From NCBI RefSeq assembly GCF_039529835.1, contig NZ_CP154263.1, positions 1-64,000 of the forward strand: a DNA stretch of 64,000 nt, in the 5' to 3' direction. The DNA comes from Arthrobacter sp. TMP15 (GTDB taxonomy: Bacteria; Actinomycetota; Actinomycetes; Actinomycetales; Micrococcaceae). The position numbers were made by a program, and so were the translations under genes. Below the pieces are notes generated by a model, which worked only from the letters and a program-made list of their open reading frames with translations, did not search any database and was not told the DNA's origin. Of this stretch, positions 17,149-27,121 are shown piece by piece. Each line of letters opens with the position of its first letter. Positions within the stretch are counted from its first letter, which is position 1.

Positions 17149-18332
17149 GTGTTGCAGCAGACTTGGAAACGGTTCTTAGTTTGGGCGAAATCGAGCGTGG
17201 CAGGACAGAGGCTGCTGTTGGCCGCTAAAACGTCGCTGGCTGTGGGAGTGGCATGGATTTTAGCCCGTTACATGCCCGGAGTGGCTGATAAATATCCGTA
17301 CTATGCTCCACTGGGCGCTTTGATCAGCATGTACCCGACGTTGATGGGATCGATGCGTGCAGGAGTCCAAACGTTGGCGGGACTGCTTTTAGGCATTGCG
17401 CTTGCCGCGGGCGTTCTTTTAGCAGGAACTCCGAACATTTTCAGTATTTCCTTAGCGGTAGGGTTGGGCGTTTTGATAGCAGGTCACCCTCGTTTGGGCG
17501 CGGGCAAAGACTATGTGCCCGTGGCCGCTCTCTTTGTTTTGATCGTTGGTGGGCAGGATGCGGATTCGTACTCAATCGGGTACGCCCTGCAGATGGGGTT
17601 GGGAGTCACAGTGGGATTGGTCGTGAATCTGCTGATCTTTCCCCCTTTGGCCATAGATGCCGCTCGTTTGCAGGTTTCTCGCGGGAGGAACCTGCTTGTC
17701 GGTCAGCTAGAGGACATCGCGCGTGCGTTGGTAGAGAATTGGCCACCGGAACATGAGGATTGGTCCCAGCGCTCAGGGCTTATTAACACTACTGTGGGTG
17801 AGATTAGGGGAGCGGCGTACCACGCCGATGAAAGCCGTAAAGGTAACCCCCGTGCATACCTGCATTCCCGTCACCAACATGTCACTGACAGCTTTGAAGA
17901 CCTGAGCACTTTGGAAGCCATCGCCTTTCATATTCGGGATATTACAGAGGTGCTCTCCACTGTGATCTGGGGCAACGGCTCTAATAATCGGCTGGATCCA
18001 AAGACCTGCAAGCCCCTGAGCGATTGTCTGCAATCGGTAGCATCTCTGATGAGTTCTTGGGATGAGGGCACGGCCGAGCAGGAAAGCTTCGATCAAGCTC
18101 GGGAGGGACTCGATTTGCTCGATTCTGAACTGAAACGTTCAGCGCGCCAAGAGGAACAATCACTGACCCCAGGGGCAGCGGTAGCTTTCGATTGCGAACG
18201 GATCTTAAACTCCCTGCACCAACGCATTATGAAAGATACAGCAGAACGCTCTGTTTAGAAGGAAAAATTCATAGCACCCATGATCTTTGAAACGTTCTTT
18301 TTATCTTTCGTCCCACGATGGTTACCGCATGG
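17026..18332. repeat. Large direct repeat, copy A (FUSC-like gene with flanks)
   Basis: About 1.3 kb matching 39644-40945 in the same orientation. It includes some 120 bases upstream and 70 downstream of the gene. Coding identity by eye exceeds 90%. The copies lie 22.6 kb apart and offer a substrate for homologous recombination. Confidence 0.9.
17149..18258 (+). CDS. FUSC-family membrane protein, copy A
   Basis: About 369 residues. The N-terminal half has six or so hydrophobic segments (TSLAVGVAWILARYMPG, AGVQTLAGLLLGIALAAGV, ALFVLIVGG, MGLGVTVGLVVNLLIF). The C-terminal half is a soluble helical domain. This fits the FUSC/aromatic-acid exporter-like family, proposed efflux proteins for aromatic carboxylates and similar compounds. 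Substrate unknown. The preferred start is GTG 17149, matching copy B at 39762 and preceded by GGTGGGTGG; another GTG at 17140 is in frame. Copy B is about 95% identical in protein. Confidence 0.82.
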   Translation: MLQQTWKRFLVWAKSSVAGQRLLLAAKTSLAVGVAWILARYMPGVADKYPYYAPLGALISMYPTLMGSMRAGVQTLAGLLLGIALAAGVLLAGTPNIFSISLAVGLGVLIAGHPRLGAGKDYVPVAALFVLIVGGQDADSYSIGYALQMGLGVTVGLVVNLLIFPPLAIDAARLQVSRGRNLLVGQLEDIARALVENWPPEHEDWSQRSGLINTTVGEIRGAAYHADESRKGNPRAYLHSRHQHVTDSFEDLSTLEAIAFHIRDITEVLSTVIWGNGSNNRLDPKTCKPLSDCLQSVASLMSSWDEGTAEQESFDQAREGLDLLDSELKRSARQEEQSLTPGAAVAFDCERILNSLHQRIMKDTAERSV

Positions 18333-18620
18333 TGTTTGGTGAGAAATATTGAAAGACGACCGTTCTGAGCTCACGGTGGCCTTAGTAGTCAGCCCCGCTT
18401 TGCGCGCGTCATCTGTCTCAATGGAATGCTGACTAGGCGGCTGGGACCGGGCTGGTTGGAGGAACACTCAGATTGATACGTTATCTGGCTCTTCCGAATG
18501 CAGGGTGTAGTTCAGGTTGCCGTGTGTGGTTTCCGGGTCGGGGAAGTCGTTTCGGTATAGGTGAGAGCCTTGGTAGAGAATCAGATTGTCTAAGATCTCG
18601 TTCTCCACAGCAAGGCCCTC

Positions 18621-20493
18621 ATGCTCAACGCTACCTTCCAATGCCCTGACCTGACTACTTTCTGCCGCCTTGACGGGCTTGGCCTGGAAGCGACAGGTCA
18701 GTTCCTTGCTCCTGACCGTGCCGTGATTGCTTGCCGTGTGGTGGCTACGGATGAATGGTGCCGCAAGTGCGGCTGCCAAGGTATCTCACGGGACACAGTG
18801 ACCCGGGAACTCGGCCATGAACCCTTCGGCTGGCGACCAACCACCTTGTTGGTCCGGATCCGCCGCTACAGGTGTACTGGGTGTGGTCATGTTTGGCGGC
18901 AAGACACTACCCAGGCTGCCGAACCACGGTCAAAGTTTTCCCGTCGCGGCTTGGTGTGGGCGTTGGAGGGCATTGTGTGTCAACATCTCACCGTCGCCCG
19001 TGTCGCGGAGGGGCTGGGCGTGTCCTGGAATACCGCCAACAAGGCTGTATTGGCCGAAGGGCGGCGGGTGCTGATCAATGACCCCACACGCTTCGACGGG
19101 GTAAAGATCATCGGTGTTGACGAGCACGTCTGGCGCCATACCAGACATGGTGACAAATACGTCACCGTGATCATCGACCTGACCCCGGTGAGGGATAAGA
19201 CCGGCCCGTCTAGGTTGCTGGATATGGTCGAGGGCCGCTCCAAGCAGGTCTTCGCTACCTGGCTGAAACGACGCCCTCAAGCGTGGCGAGACGGGGTGGA
19301 AGTCGTGGCCATGGATGGATTCTCTGGGTTCAAGAGCGCCTCCGCTGAGGAACTGCCCGACGCGGTCCCGGTGATGGATCCGTTCCACGTTATTCGTTTG
19401 GCCGGCGACGCATGTGATGTCTGCTGGCGGCGGATTCAGCAGGTCACCTGCGGATACCGAGGCCGGGCTAGCGATCCGCTCTACAAAGCGCGGCGGACAT
19501 TGCACACCGGCGCGGGCCTCCTCACTGAGAAGCAGCGCAAACGACTCCAGGACTTGTTCGATCTTGATACACACGTCGAATTTGAAGCGAGCTGGGGCAC
19601 CTATCAACGCATGATCACCGCGTACCGGGAACCAGACCGAGCCCAAGGCAAGAAGCTCATGCAGGCGGTTATTGATTCCCTCAAAGCTGGCGTCCCTGCA
19701 ACACTCACCGAACTCAAAAATACTGGGACGGACCCTCAACAGAGGAGCAGAAGACGTACTGGCCTATTTCGAACGTCCTGGAACCTCCAATGGCCCAACT
19801 GAAACAATTAAATGCCGATGTCGGCATTTAATCGCTTATGCCGATGTTCCCAACATTAGTCGATCAATGAACAGATTATTTGGGGGTCTTGTCGGCATAC
19901 TCCAAAGACGCCAGCCATTTGATCGTCCCCGTGGCGGTGGTGGGTGGCTGAGGTGATGTCAGTGGCTCTGGTCGTGTTGAGTGCCACTTTCGATGTCGCT
20001 AGGTCGGTGTGGAGATAACTGCTGGTTGCTAAGGTACCTTCTGTTGCGGTCTAGCCCTAGATGTTGCAACGGTGATATCAACGCCGCTGTGCAGGAAACT
20101 CATGGTGGGGCTTGAGGAAGTTGTTTATTAGAAGGTTCTTGGCGCTCGATGGCTGAAAGATTACGGCCGAAATGGGGTCAGCAATTGGGAACCGACGTCC
20201 AATAGCACCGGGTGAGGATGAGCTGTGGCTGGACGTGTCGTAGCCCTGGCTTTTTCGTCAGCAGAGGTCAGTCGCTCGCACCGCGATTATGCCGACAATT
20301 ATCCTTACTATGCAAGCCAGTGAGGGCTCGCATCCGTTGAATCGGCATAACCCAAACATCGGCATAAGCGGTTAATGGAAGACTGGAACACCTTCGAGGC
20401 TCTGCCCTCGGCTTCAGGAATCTCACCAACTACGTCGCCAGATCACTGCTGGAATCCGGAGGCTTCAGACCGAAACTACACTCTGGATTCTGA
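18621..20493 (+). pseudogene. ISL3 transposase, frameshifted and split by a nested element
   Basis: Read in pieces: 18621 to about 19735, then a shifted frame to 19811, then 20374-20493 beyond the nested element. The N-terminal zinc-binding part shows CRKCGCQG and CTGCGHVW. The DDE core shows IIGVDEHVWRH, VVAMDGFSGF and VMDPFHVIRLA. The shifted frame gives AEDVLAYFERPGTSNGPTE and the distal piece gives NGRLEHLRGSALGFRNLTNY, the expected family C-terminus. No active transposase can be made without repair. Confidence 0.9.
19812..20371. mobile_element. 560-bp non-autonomous element with multipart ends
   Basis: Inserted in the ISL3 transposase, flanked by TTAA on both sides (19808-19811 and 20372-20375), probably a target duplication. 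The outer ends share CGCTTATGCCGATGTT in inverted orientation (left about 19833-19848, right end about 20354-20370). The heptamer ATGCCGA or its complement occurs at 19812, 19821, 19838, 19892 and 20289, 20342, 20359. The inner pairs are 54 and 53 bases apart on the two sides, so the ends are mirror images. No transposase or other gene is visible inside. The structure suggests mobilisation in trans by a recombinase that binds several subsites. Confidence 0.75.
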
Positions 20494-20499
20494 AGAGCC

Positions 20500-20888
20500 C
20501 CTAAAGTATGTCTTGTCAAGTAGCAGTTTTACTGGACGTTCACTTGGGCGACTGACCGAGAAGCAAATACGCCATGCTCCAAAGCAAAAACGAGGCCGTA
20601 GTATTGCAGTTCATCGAGGTCGTTGCTCGATCATCACATCGGGCTTACAGTGTCAAACGATCCATGAGAGTATCGCAGACACACATCTAAAGCCCGCCGT
20701 CTAGTCCGAAAGCACCAACAGGGCGGCGCCAGCTCAGGCCAAAGGGGGAACTCTGTCCAGTACCCCCTGTCAATCCTCGTAATCAGGTGGGGAGGAGAGT
20801 GCCCACTTTCTTCTAAGCTTGAACAACAGGCGGTGTCATACCCTCGAAGCAGATCCAGATCAGCACGTCGGGCCCGGGCCGGCGTTCT
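20500..20888. other. Gap between the ISL3 element and an MFS gene
   Basis: No supported gene. A 38-codon frame (20574-20690, starting MLQSKNEAVVLQFIEVVARS) looks protein-like but has no ribosome-binding site or known match. It may be a scrap of a gene disrupted by the IS. Confidence 0.35.
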
Positions 20889-22211
20889 TCATCGGTACTG
20901 ATTATGCTGGGGGGCCATATGCTGACGCACGAACGCCAGTGGCAAGGTCGCTAGCGAGATCCCTGCGGTGACCAGCAGCGCTGTGGGGAATGAGAGCCCG
21001 GCAGCCAACGCCCCGACTAGCACCGAGCCCACACCAGTTCCCGCGTCGAATCCCATGTTCCACACGGCGCTGGCCGTTCCATACTGGGCAGGGCGCACGG
21101 CGGAGAGGGAAAGAAGGAGTGTGAGGTTCTGTAATCCGCCGTAGGTGATGCCGACCAGGGCCATGGCCAGTAGGAATAGTGGCACCCTGGTTGCGTCGTG
21201 ATCCTTCACGGCTAGGGCCGCGAACACGAGACCGGCGACGGTGAGTAGGACTAGGGGCCAGAGGAATGATTTCGTCCCGCGTCGGTCAGCCAATGCACCT
21301 ACTCCCCACCTGCTTATGGCTGAGGTGCCGGTCAATAGCGCTAGGCCAACGGAGGTCGCGGCCGGCGATGAGCTCATCTGCGGAACGAACGTGATCAGTG
21401 CGCCGCCGGCGAGGGTGACCGCAAACAGCAGGGCCGTCGGTCGCAGCAGTCCACCCGGCAGCTGGGGGACCCGGGGCCGATTCGTTGCGGAAACGGCGGC
21501 CTTGTGTGAGTCATCGACCGTGAGGGCGGTGCGTGGTCGGGCTTGCTGTGTTTGGCGCTCACGTAGGGTCCTCGCCAGGCTCGGGACTGCCATGATGCCC
21601 AGTAACGGGAGTGTGCCCAGAGTGAATACGGCCCAGAATCCGAGGGTATCGGCCAACCAGGGGCCGGTGGGCAACAGTAATAGCTGCGGCACAGAGATCG
21701 CGGCTCCGTAGGCGCCGATGGCCGCACCGTGCCTAGCTGGATTGACGAGGTGGGCCACCGCGGAGGAGCCGGTCACGGCCAAGATCCCGAAGCCCACGCC
21801 GCGGATCAGCGACATGGCCAGGATCCAGCCGAGTTCATCGGAGATGAGCATGAGCAGGGACGGTGCGCCGAGTAGAAAGAGGCCGGCGGTGAGCACCCAG
21901 CCGGTCCCTAGGCGTTGCTGCAGCCGAGGGACGAAACCTTGGGTGAGGACGGTGGCCAGAAGCAGGGCGCCATTGACGAGACCGGATCCAGCCTCATCCG
22001 CACCCCCACGTATCGCCCACAGTGGGGCCATGGACAGGAGGGCGGCAAATCCGGCGAAGCCAGCCGCCGTCAGCGATAGCAGTGCCAGCATTCCGGGGAC
22101 ACGCCACACCGAATTCGAGGGGGACGGATTGGGACTGTTCACGAGTCCCAACCCTAGCAAACCCGCACGGCGAAACTGGTGTCGAACGAGAGGCTGCATC
22201 TGGTGAGTCAA
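20889..22211 (-). CDS. MFS transporter
   Basis: Twelve-helix major facilitator of about 430 residues; likely drug or metabolite efflux, substrate unknown. Hydrophobic segments run throughout from PGMLALLSLTAAGFAGFAAL. The helix 8-9 loop contains RWGVGALADRRGTK, the second copy of the MFS A-motif. The start is uncertain: TTG 22211 and ATG 22199 are in frame, neither with a clear ribosome-binding site. A different frame from about 22233 reads VKSHIDSPDAASRSTPVSP, which looks like a natural MFS N-terminus. A frameshift around 22140-22165 may therefore have replaced the original start. Confidence 0.8.
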   Translation of the reverse strand: MTHQMQPLVRHQFRRAGLLGLGLVNSPNPSPSNSVWRVPGMLALLSLTAAGFAGFAALLSMAPLWAIRGGADEAGSGLVNGALLLATVLTQGFVPRLQQRLGTGWVLTAGLFLLGAPSLLMLISDELGWILAMSLIRGVGFGILAVTGSSAVAHLVNPARHGAAIGAYGAAISVPQLLLLPTGPWLADTLGFWAVFTLGTLPLLGIMAVPSLARTLRERQTQQARPRTALTVDDSHKAAVSATNRPRVPQLPGGLLRPTALLFAVTLAGGALITFVPQMSSSPAATSVGLALLTGTSAISRWGVGALADRRGTKSFLWPLVLLTVAGLVFAALAVKDHDATRVPLFLLAMALVGITYGGLQNLTLLLSLSAVRPAQYGTASAVWNMGFDAGTGVGSVLVGALAAGLSFPTALLVTAGISLATLPLAFVRQHMAPQHNQYR

Positions 22212-22595
22212 TATGGCTCTTGACCATTATCATCGGCGTTGTACTTCGCAGGACGAACCGTCACGAGAATCATGCTGCCCACAAAACGGCGCCATGATTC
22301 CCGGGACGGTTCAGAGTGATTGATGTGCCAAATTCGATTTCACTTTGGTAAGTACTACTTGGCCCTGACGCAGTATCGAAATCTCTTTCCACACACAGAC
22401 AAATGGACACCCCTCTCCTTGTCCGCTACCTTACAGGCGACGATTTTGCCGTTTATATGGGCTTGTTCCGGACGGCGCTATATCTTAGGGGCACGGATCT
22501 GGATGCCAAAGAGTAAATCAGGAGTTGTTAGTCTCAGATTCGTGTGTATCCGTATTTGTCCCCGCCTGACTCAGAAGCCGTGTAGGGCGTTGGGA
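22212..22595. other. Gap between two MFS genes
   Basis: About 380 bases. Apart from the possible displaced N-terminus of the upstream MFS gene in the first 25 bases, nothing is recognised. Confidence 0.35.
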
Positions 22596-23894
22596 TCACT
22601 TCTGGGGCTGGATTCCGCTGTAGCGCAGTAAAGTAGGAACCCGTACAACAAGAACCGCGAGGAAGAGTATGAGCAGGATGCCATTAATCTGCGCTACTCC
22701 AGCGATCCCAGTCAATTCGGCTATTGCTCCGAGGCCAAGCGTGGACAGTGGCATGATGCCAATTGTGAGCTCTTGTATCCCCATTACTCGGCCTTGAACG
22801 CCCTGCTCGGTCATCATTAGTAGCAAAGTGCTCTGCAGGACCCCAAACGGTGCGCTGGTTAGTCCAACGAGTCCCATGAGAGCGAACGACCATGGGATGG
22901 CCCCGGTCGAGGCGACGGAAGCGAACACAATCCACGAGATAGCCCATATTGCTGTACCGATCACAAAGAGCGCGCCTTTGAACCTGATATCACCTAGTGT
23001 GGCGATAGTCAGTGATCCCACTAATCCGCCTATGCCACTGCAAGCCATAAGCCAGCCGAGCCCACTCGCGTCCAGGCCCAAGGATACTTCAGCAAATACT
23101 GGCATGAAACCTTGATAGATGGGCCAGAGCAGGACATTCGCGGCGAAGGTGACCAGTAAAACTGCCTTGGTCAGCTGACTTGAGAAGACGGCTTTAAGGC
23201 CGTCTGAGAGCATCTGCATGATCGGTTCATGTTCAACATGCGGGGCAGGTATGCCTTCATCCTTGAGTTTCCATAATGCAATGAACGAGACTACGTACCA
23301 CAGAGAAGAAATCCATAGGGAGGCTGCGATCCCGAACACAGCGATCATTGCACCCCCGAGAGCAGGGCCGAGGACTTGGGTCATGTTCAATACGATTGAA
23401 TTCAACGCATTCGCATTATTCAGATTTTTGCGTCCTACGAAGTTGAATACCAAGGCAAATCGAGCCGGTTGGGACGGCGACTGTGCCAGGCCGATACAGA
23501 GGCCACCTACTAACACTGCCCCAAACGAAGCCCGGCCGATTGAGACAAGGATGGCAATCACGACGATCGCGGCCCATGCCCAGACGGAGGCTACAAGCAA
23601 CAGCTTGACACGATTGAAACGATCCGAAATCACACCACTAAGTGGTCCCAGCATCATCGGGGCCAGCCGTGCCGCGGTGAAAACCCCGGTAAGGAACGCG
23701 GAGTTGGTCAAGTCGAATACCAGCCAACCCAGAATCAACGTATGGGTCCATACGCCTCCGAAGAAAAACAGGTTAGAGATCCATAATCGCCGGAAGTTCG
23801 GATATATCTGAAGCGACGAAAATGTTTGGCTCGCGATATTGAACAGGCGACGCCTGCCGGGGAGACTCGATTTCTTTGCTTCCGACGTCGACAT
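22596..23894 (-). CDS. MFS transporter of the EntS/MFS_3 type
   Basis: A 432-residue integral membrane protein with a soluble N-terminal 35 residues, then FRRLWISNLFFFGGVWTHTL, the usual opening of EntS-like (MFS_3) exporters. The A-motif equivalent is GPLSGVISDRFNRVKLLL. The family includes siderophore and macrolide exporters. No siderophore synthesis genes are adjacent, so the substrate cannot be named. ATG is preceded by AAGGAGAACG at about 11 bases. Confidence 0.85.
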   Translation of the reverse strand: MSTSEAKKSSLPGRRRLFNIASQTFSSLQIYPNFRRLWISNLFFFGGVWTHTLILGWLVFDLTNSAFLTGVFTAARLAPMMLGPLSGVISDRFNRVKLLLVASVWAWAAIVVIAILVSIGRASFGAVLVGGLCIGLAQSPSQPARFALVFNFVGRKNLNNANALNSIVLNMTQVLGPALGGAMIAVFGIAASLWISSLWYVVSFIALWKLKDEGIPAPHVEHEPIMQMLSDGLKAVFSSQLTKAVLLVTFAANVLLWPIYQGFMPVFAEVSLGLDASGLGWLMACSGIGGLVGSLTIATLGDIRFKGALFVIGTAIWAISWIVFASVASTGAIPWSFALMGLVGLTSAPFGVLQSTLLLMMTEQGVQGRVMGIQELTIGIMPLSTLGLGAIAELTGIAGVAQINGILLILFLAVLVVRVPTLLRYSGIQPQK

Positions 23895-24179
23895 ATTGCT
23901 CTTTCGTTCTCCTTGATAAAAATGCAGAGATATTCTTACTTACTCCCTAGGCTGCACTGGCCTATTGGGCACTTCACTTTCATACGGAGCGACGCAAAAT
24001 GAAGGCATGCGAAGTATTCGGCATAGGGCCCCCCCAGACCAGGGTTGAGTTATGCAAAGCAACAGTGGGGTGCGCTGCTGATGTGAGACAGCCTTGGAAA
24101 GGACTATTCCTATATCTTCTCAATCGAGAAGCTCCGCAGCCAACTCGCGCCTTCCTATACTCATGCAAGCGCTAACTAA

Positions 24180-24628
24180 GTGGAAATCGCAACCGGTCCG
24201 ACGCTCAAGCGATTGGCGAGAACATATGTCTACCTAGATGAGGAGATCAATGTCTGCGATGGAGAACTTGAGGTTCTCGTAGCGCAGGCAAAGACAGCCT
24301 TGCACGCAGTAGAGGGAGTTTTTACGGTCATCGCCAGCCAGCTCCTCATCACAGCCGGCGATAATTCCCAGCGGCTACATAGCCAGGCTGCTTGTGCAAC
24401 TCTCTGCGGGGTATCGCCGTTTCCAGCCTCTTCTTAACAGACGAACAGGGTTGCCTCAACCGTAGCGGTAACAGGGCCGCGAACTCACTCTTATATCAAA
24501 TCACTTTGGTACACATGGCCAGCGATCGATTTATCAAAGCCTACGTAGCCAAGCGCACCAGCGAGGGAAATACCAGGAAATAGCCTCTGCGATGTCTTAG
24601 ACGTGCCATTGCCAAGGAAGTCTTCCTC
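24180..24628 (+). pseudogene. IS110-family transposase, 3' remnant
   Basis: Three frames give pieces of an IS110 C-terminal domain: TLKRLARTYVYLDEEI, QLLITAGDNSQRLHSQAAC and LCGVSPFPASS in the first; LNRSGNRAANSLLYQITLVH and AYVAKRTSEGNTRK in the second; RCLRRAIAKEVF in the third. At least two frameshifts separate them, and the N-terminal DEDD half is missing. Certainly inactive. Confidence 0.88.
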
Positions 24629-24887
24629 CTTTGCTCACCAACCTGTCATCAGCGGCAAAGAACAAGAGCATTCCGACTCAAAATAGAGCTCACGCTCATT
24701 GCTGCAACAGAACTCTTAGACTGCGACTTCGCCCGTTTATCTTGGCTAGAAAGAGACATCACCAAAGACCAGAAGCAATCACCTGAATACCACCAGAGTC
24801 AAGTGCTCACAATGGTCCTTTGAGAACTATAGGCGCATTAGATTATTTTCCTATACCCCAGCTTAGGGTTCTGAACCGTAGCTTGGT
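24629..24887. other. Gap with a possible helix-turn-helix scrap
   Basis: An open frame continuing from the IS110 remnant reads LKIELTLIAATELLDCDFAR and LSWLERDITK, reminiscent of an XRE-type helix-turn-helix. It has no start, and the similarity is weak. Confidence 0.25.
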
Positions 24888-26357
24888 CTACTGCGCTTTG
24901 TTGAAATTTTTTGTTAGGAGGGGAGGTGATTGTTGACGGCGCTTTGATTTCTTTGGTGCTGCCAAGGCTGCAATGATCGCTAGGGCGGCAACGCCTGCGC
25001 AAGCCCAGAAGCCGATCGTGAAGGCAGAATCCAAGGGGAGGCCTTGCGGGGTGCTGTGCGAGGAGATTAAGGCTGCGACCACGGCAGTACCTATACTGCT
25101 ACCGATGGTGCGTGCGATGGTGTTGACGCTTATGGCTTCGCCGGTCTGGGCTGCTGGGACGCTTTCAACGATGGCGTTTGACATGGTTGCGAAGGCGAGA
25201 CCGATCCCGGCGCCGGTGAGTAGACCGGAGACGACAATTTGCCAGATTTGTCCGTGTGAAATGGCAGGGAGGGTGAATGCGGCTGTAACAAGGAGTGCGC
25301 TGATGAACAGCGGACTCCTCGCGCCAACCTTATTCACGAGTATTCCGGCAAGGGGTCCGCAGACAACCATCATCAAGACGGTGGGCATCAGGAATAAGCC
25401 TGCTTCGGTTACGGATTTGCCGAATCCGTAACCGGTCGCGGAAGGCAGCTGGAGGAGGGTCGGTACTAGGACAAAGGCGGCGAACATCGCGAAGCCGACG
25501 ACGACGCCAATGGCATTTGCCGTCCAAACACCACGAAGCTTGAACAGGCGGATGTCCATTAGTGGTTCCGAGACTCGTAATTCAACGACGACGAACACCC
25601 CAAGAGCAATCGCACCAAGGAGGAATAGTGCCACGGTACTGCCGGAGCCCCAGCCCCAGGTTTGGCCTTTACTGACAGCCAGAAGCAAGAACACCAGTGC
25701 GGCAGACAGGAAGAAGGCGCCGAGCACATCGAGGCGTCCGGGTTTGCGTACCGGGGATTCCGGCATGCCGAAGATGACGCCAATCAGGGCGATGACCACT
25801 AGTGCCCCGGGGAGCCAGAACAGCCACGGCCAGGAGAGGTGCTCAACGATGGGACCTGCAGCGAGAATGCCGACGCCTGCGCCGACTCCGAAAATTGCCG
25901 AAAGCAAGCCGATGGTTACGCCGACTTTTTCCTTTGGAAGCTCATCGCGAACAATACCGATCGACAGTGGCATGACGGCACCGGCCGCGCCCTGGAGTGC
26001 CCGTGCGATGATCAGTACACCCAGATTCGGGGCCAGTGCGGCCATAACGGTGCCCGCCAGAAGAAGTGCGAGAACGGCAATGAGGATGCGACGTTTTCCG
26101 ACCATGTCGCCGAGGCGTCCCAGAATTGGAGTCAACACGGAAGCGGAGAGCAGGTACGCGGTGAGAATCCAGCTGACGTCGCCAGTTGTTGCGTTCAGCT
26201 CTCGACCGATGGTTGACAACGCTGGAGCGACCAGGGATTGTAGTGCCGCAAAGGCTAGTCCGCCCAATGCTAGATAGATAACGATGAGCGTGGTGCGGCG
26301 TTTGTGCCGCGTTGTGGGTTCGGAGACCGCTTCCGGCATTTTAATCGTGGTGGACAT
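24888..26357 (-). CDS. MFS multidrug exporter, DHA2 (EmrB/QacA) type
   Basis: About 489 residues with 14 predicted membrane segments, the size and layout of DHA2 proton-driven drug exporters. The first loop carries GRLGDMVGKRRILI (A-motif) and helix 5 carries GAGVGILAAGPIVEHLSWPW (C-motif region), diagnostic of antiporters. ATG 26357 is preferred; an upstream ATG at 26414 would add 19 residues inside the promoter region. It is divergent from a TetR regulator, which probably represses it and responds to the exported compound. Confidence 0.88.
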   Translation of the reverse strand: MSTTIKMPEAVSEPTTRHKRRTTLIVIYLALGGLAFAALQSLVAPALSTIGRELNATTGDVSWILTAYLLSASVLTPILGRLGDMVGKRRILIAVLALLLAGTVMAALAPNLGVLIIARALQGAAGAVMPLSIGIVRDELPKEKVGVTIGLLSAIFGVGAGVGILAAGPIVEHLSWPWLFWLPGALVVIALIGVIFGMPESPVRKPGRLDVLGAFFLSAALVFLLLAVSKGQTWGWGSGSTVALFLLGAIALGVFVVVELRVSEPLMDIRLFKLRGVWTANAIGVVVGFAMFAAFVLVPTLLQLPSATGYGFGKSVTEAGLFLMPTVLMMVVCGPLAGILVNKVGARSPLFISALLVTAAFTLPAISHGQIWQIVVSGLLTGAGIGLAFATMSNAIVESVPAAQTGEAISVNTIARTIGSSIGTAVVAALISSHSTPQGLPLDSAFTIGFWACAGVAALAIIAALAAPKKSKRRQQSPPLLTKNFNKAQ

Positions 26358-26430
26358 TGCGCTCCGGGATAGTTGTAAACAGTTGATGACTAAAGAATAG
26401 TAGCCGCTACGCACAGTAAGTCAAAGCGCG

Positions 26431-26459
26431 TTTACATCCTATTGGTGACTCTGTATTGT
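26431..26459 (+). promoter_or_regulatory. Probable promoter of the tetR-like gene
   Basis: TTTACA (26431-26436) and TATTGT (26454-26459) are separated by 17 bases, 20 bases before the ATG. TGTAAAC at 26374 and GTTTACA at 26430 form an inverted pair across the divergent promoter region and may be operator halves. Confidence 0.45.
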
Positions 26460-26479
26460 GGAAGAAACGAAAGGCTGCC

Positions 26480-27121
26480 ATGTCACCGTACCCGGCTACG
26501 AGCCCTACCACCTCGAATGAATCCGTCCCGGTGCGACCCCGCGACGCTGTTAACACCAGAGCGTTACTGCTTCATGCTGCCCGACGGCGCTTCGCCCGTG
26601 ATGGATACGCAGGCACGACGGTTCGTGATATTGCTTCGGATGCAGGAGTGAACGTAGCGTTAATCAACCGATACTTCACCTCTAAGGAGGGTCTTTTTGA
26701 GGCCTGCTTGATCCGGGCCGCCGAGGAACTTGAACGACCTGACCCCGGAGAGTCGTCGATCGAGGACGTGGTGCAGAGCATAGTTAGCCAAGTGGCGAAC
26801 ACGCCCAGCGGAGAAGATCCATATCAGCTCCTTTTGTTGTTGCGCTCCTCAGGGGATGAAAAGGCTGAACATATCCAGCAGAAGACGCTGCGCTACTTCT
26901 CAGAACAAATGGCCTCCATCGCAGGATGGCAGCCTGATGGTACCGGTGGTGACCAGCTACTGCTGCGCGCGCAGATAGCACTGTCCACTGCATTGGGTGT
27001 GGCTTTGCTTCGGTCCTCTGCAGCATTGGAACCTATCGCCTCGGCAACCGCAAAAGAACTCACCGCCGCCCTCGGTGACGTTTTTAACTTGCTATTATCG
27101 CCCCCTAGCATCAACGGATAA
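26480..27121 (+). CDS. TetR-family repressor
   Basis: About 213 residues. After a disordered 25-residue N-terminus comes the TetR helix-turn-helix (NTRALLLHAARRRFARDGYA, then TVRDIASDAGVNVALINRYF). The remainder is an all-helical ligand-binding and dimerisation domain. ATG 26480 follows GAAAGG. It is divergent from the DHA2 exporter, the classical layout of a drug-responsive repressor and its target. The C-terminal domain does not reveal the ligand. Confidence 0.9.
   Translation: MSPYPATSPTTSNESVPVRPRDAVNTRALLLHAARRRFARDGYAGTTVRDIASDAGVNVALINRYFTSKEGLFEACLIRAAEELERPDPGESSIEDVVQSIVSQVANTPSGEDPYQLLLLLRSSGDEKAEHIQQKTLRYFSEQMASIAGWQPDGTGGDQLLLRAQIALSTALGVALLRSSAALEPIASATAKELTAALGDVFNLLLSPPSING

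Larger units (their letters stand above)
18487..20499 (+). mobile_element. ISL3-family insertion sequence, degraded and interrupted
   Basis: Bounded by imperfect inverted repeats of about 26 bp. The left end starts GGCTCTTCCGAATGCAGGGT and the right end, read inward on the other strand, starts GGCTCTTCAGAATCCAGAGT. The transposase inside is frameshifted near 19735 and interrupted at 19811 by a 560-bp element. No matching 8-bp target duplication is seen, consistent with an old insertion or later rearrangement. The intact length without the nested element would be about 1.45 kb, normal for ISL3. Confidence 0.88.

Noticed and set aside
18930-19739. Long minus-strand frame (269 codons) in the ISL3 element
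   Set aside because: Shadow of the transposase, which shows zinc-binding and DDE motifs on the plus strand.
20375-20704. Plus-strand frame of 109 codons
   Set aside because: Its first part overlaps the true tail of the ISL3 transposase in a different frame; the rest has no support.
24640-24830. XRE-like helix-turn-helix string after the IS110 remnant
   Set aside because: No start codon or ribosome-binding site, and the similarity is too weak to call a gene; noted only as a possible scrap.
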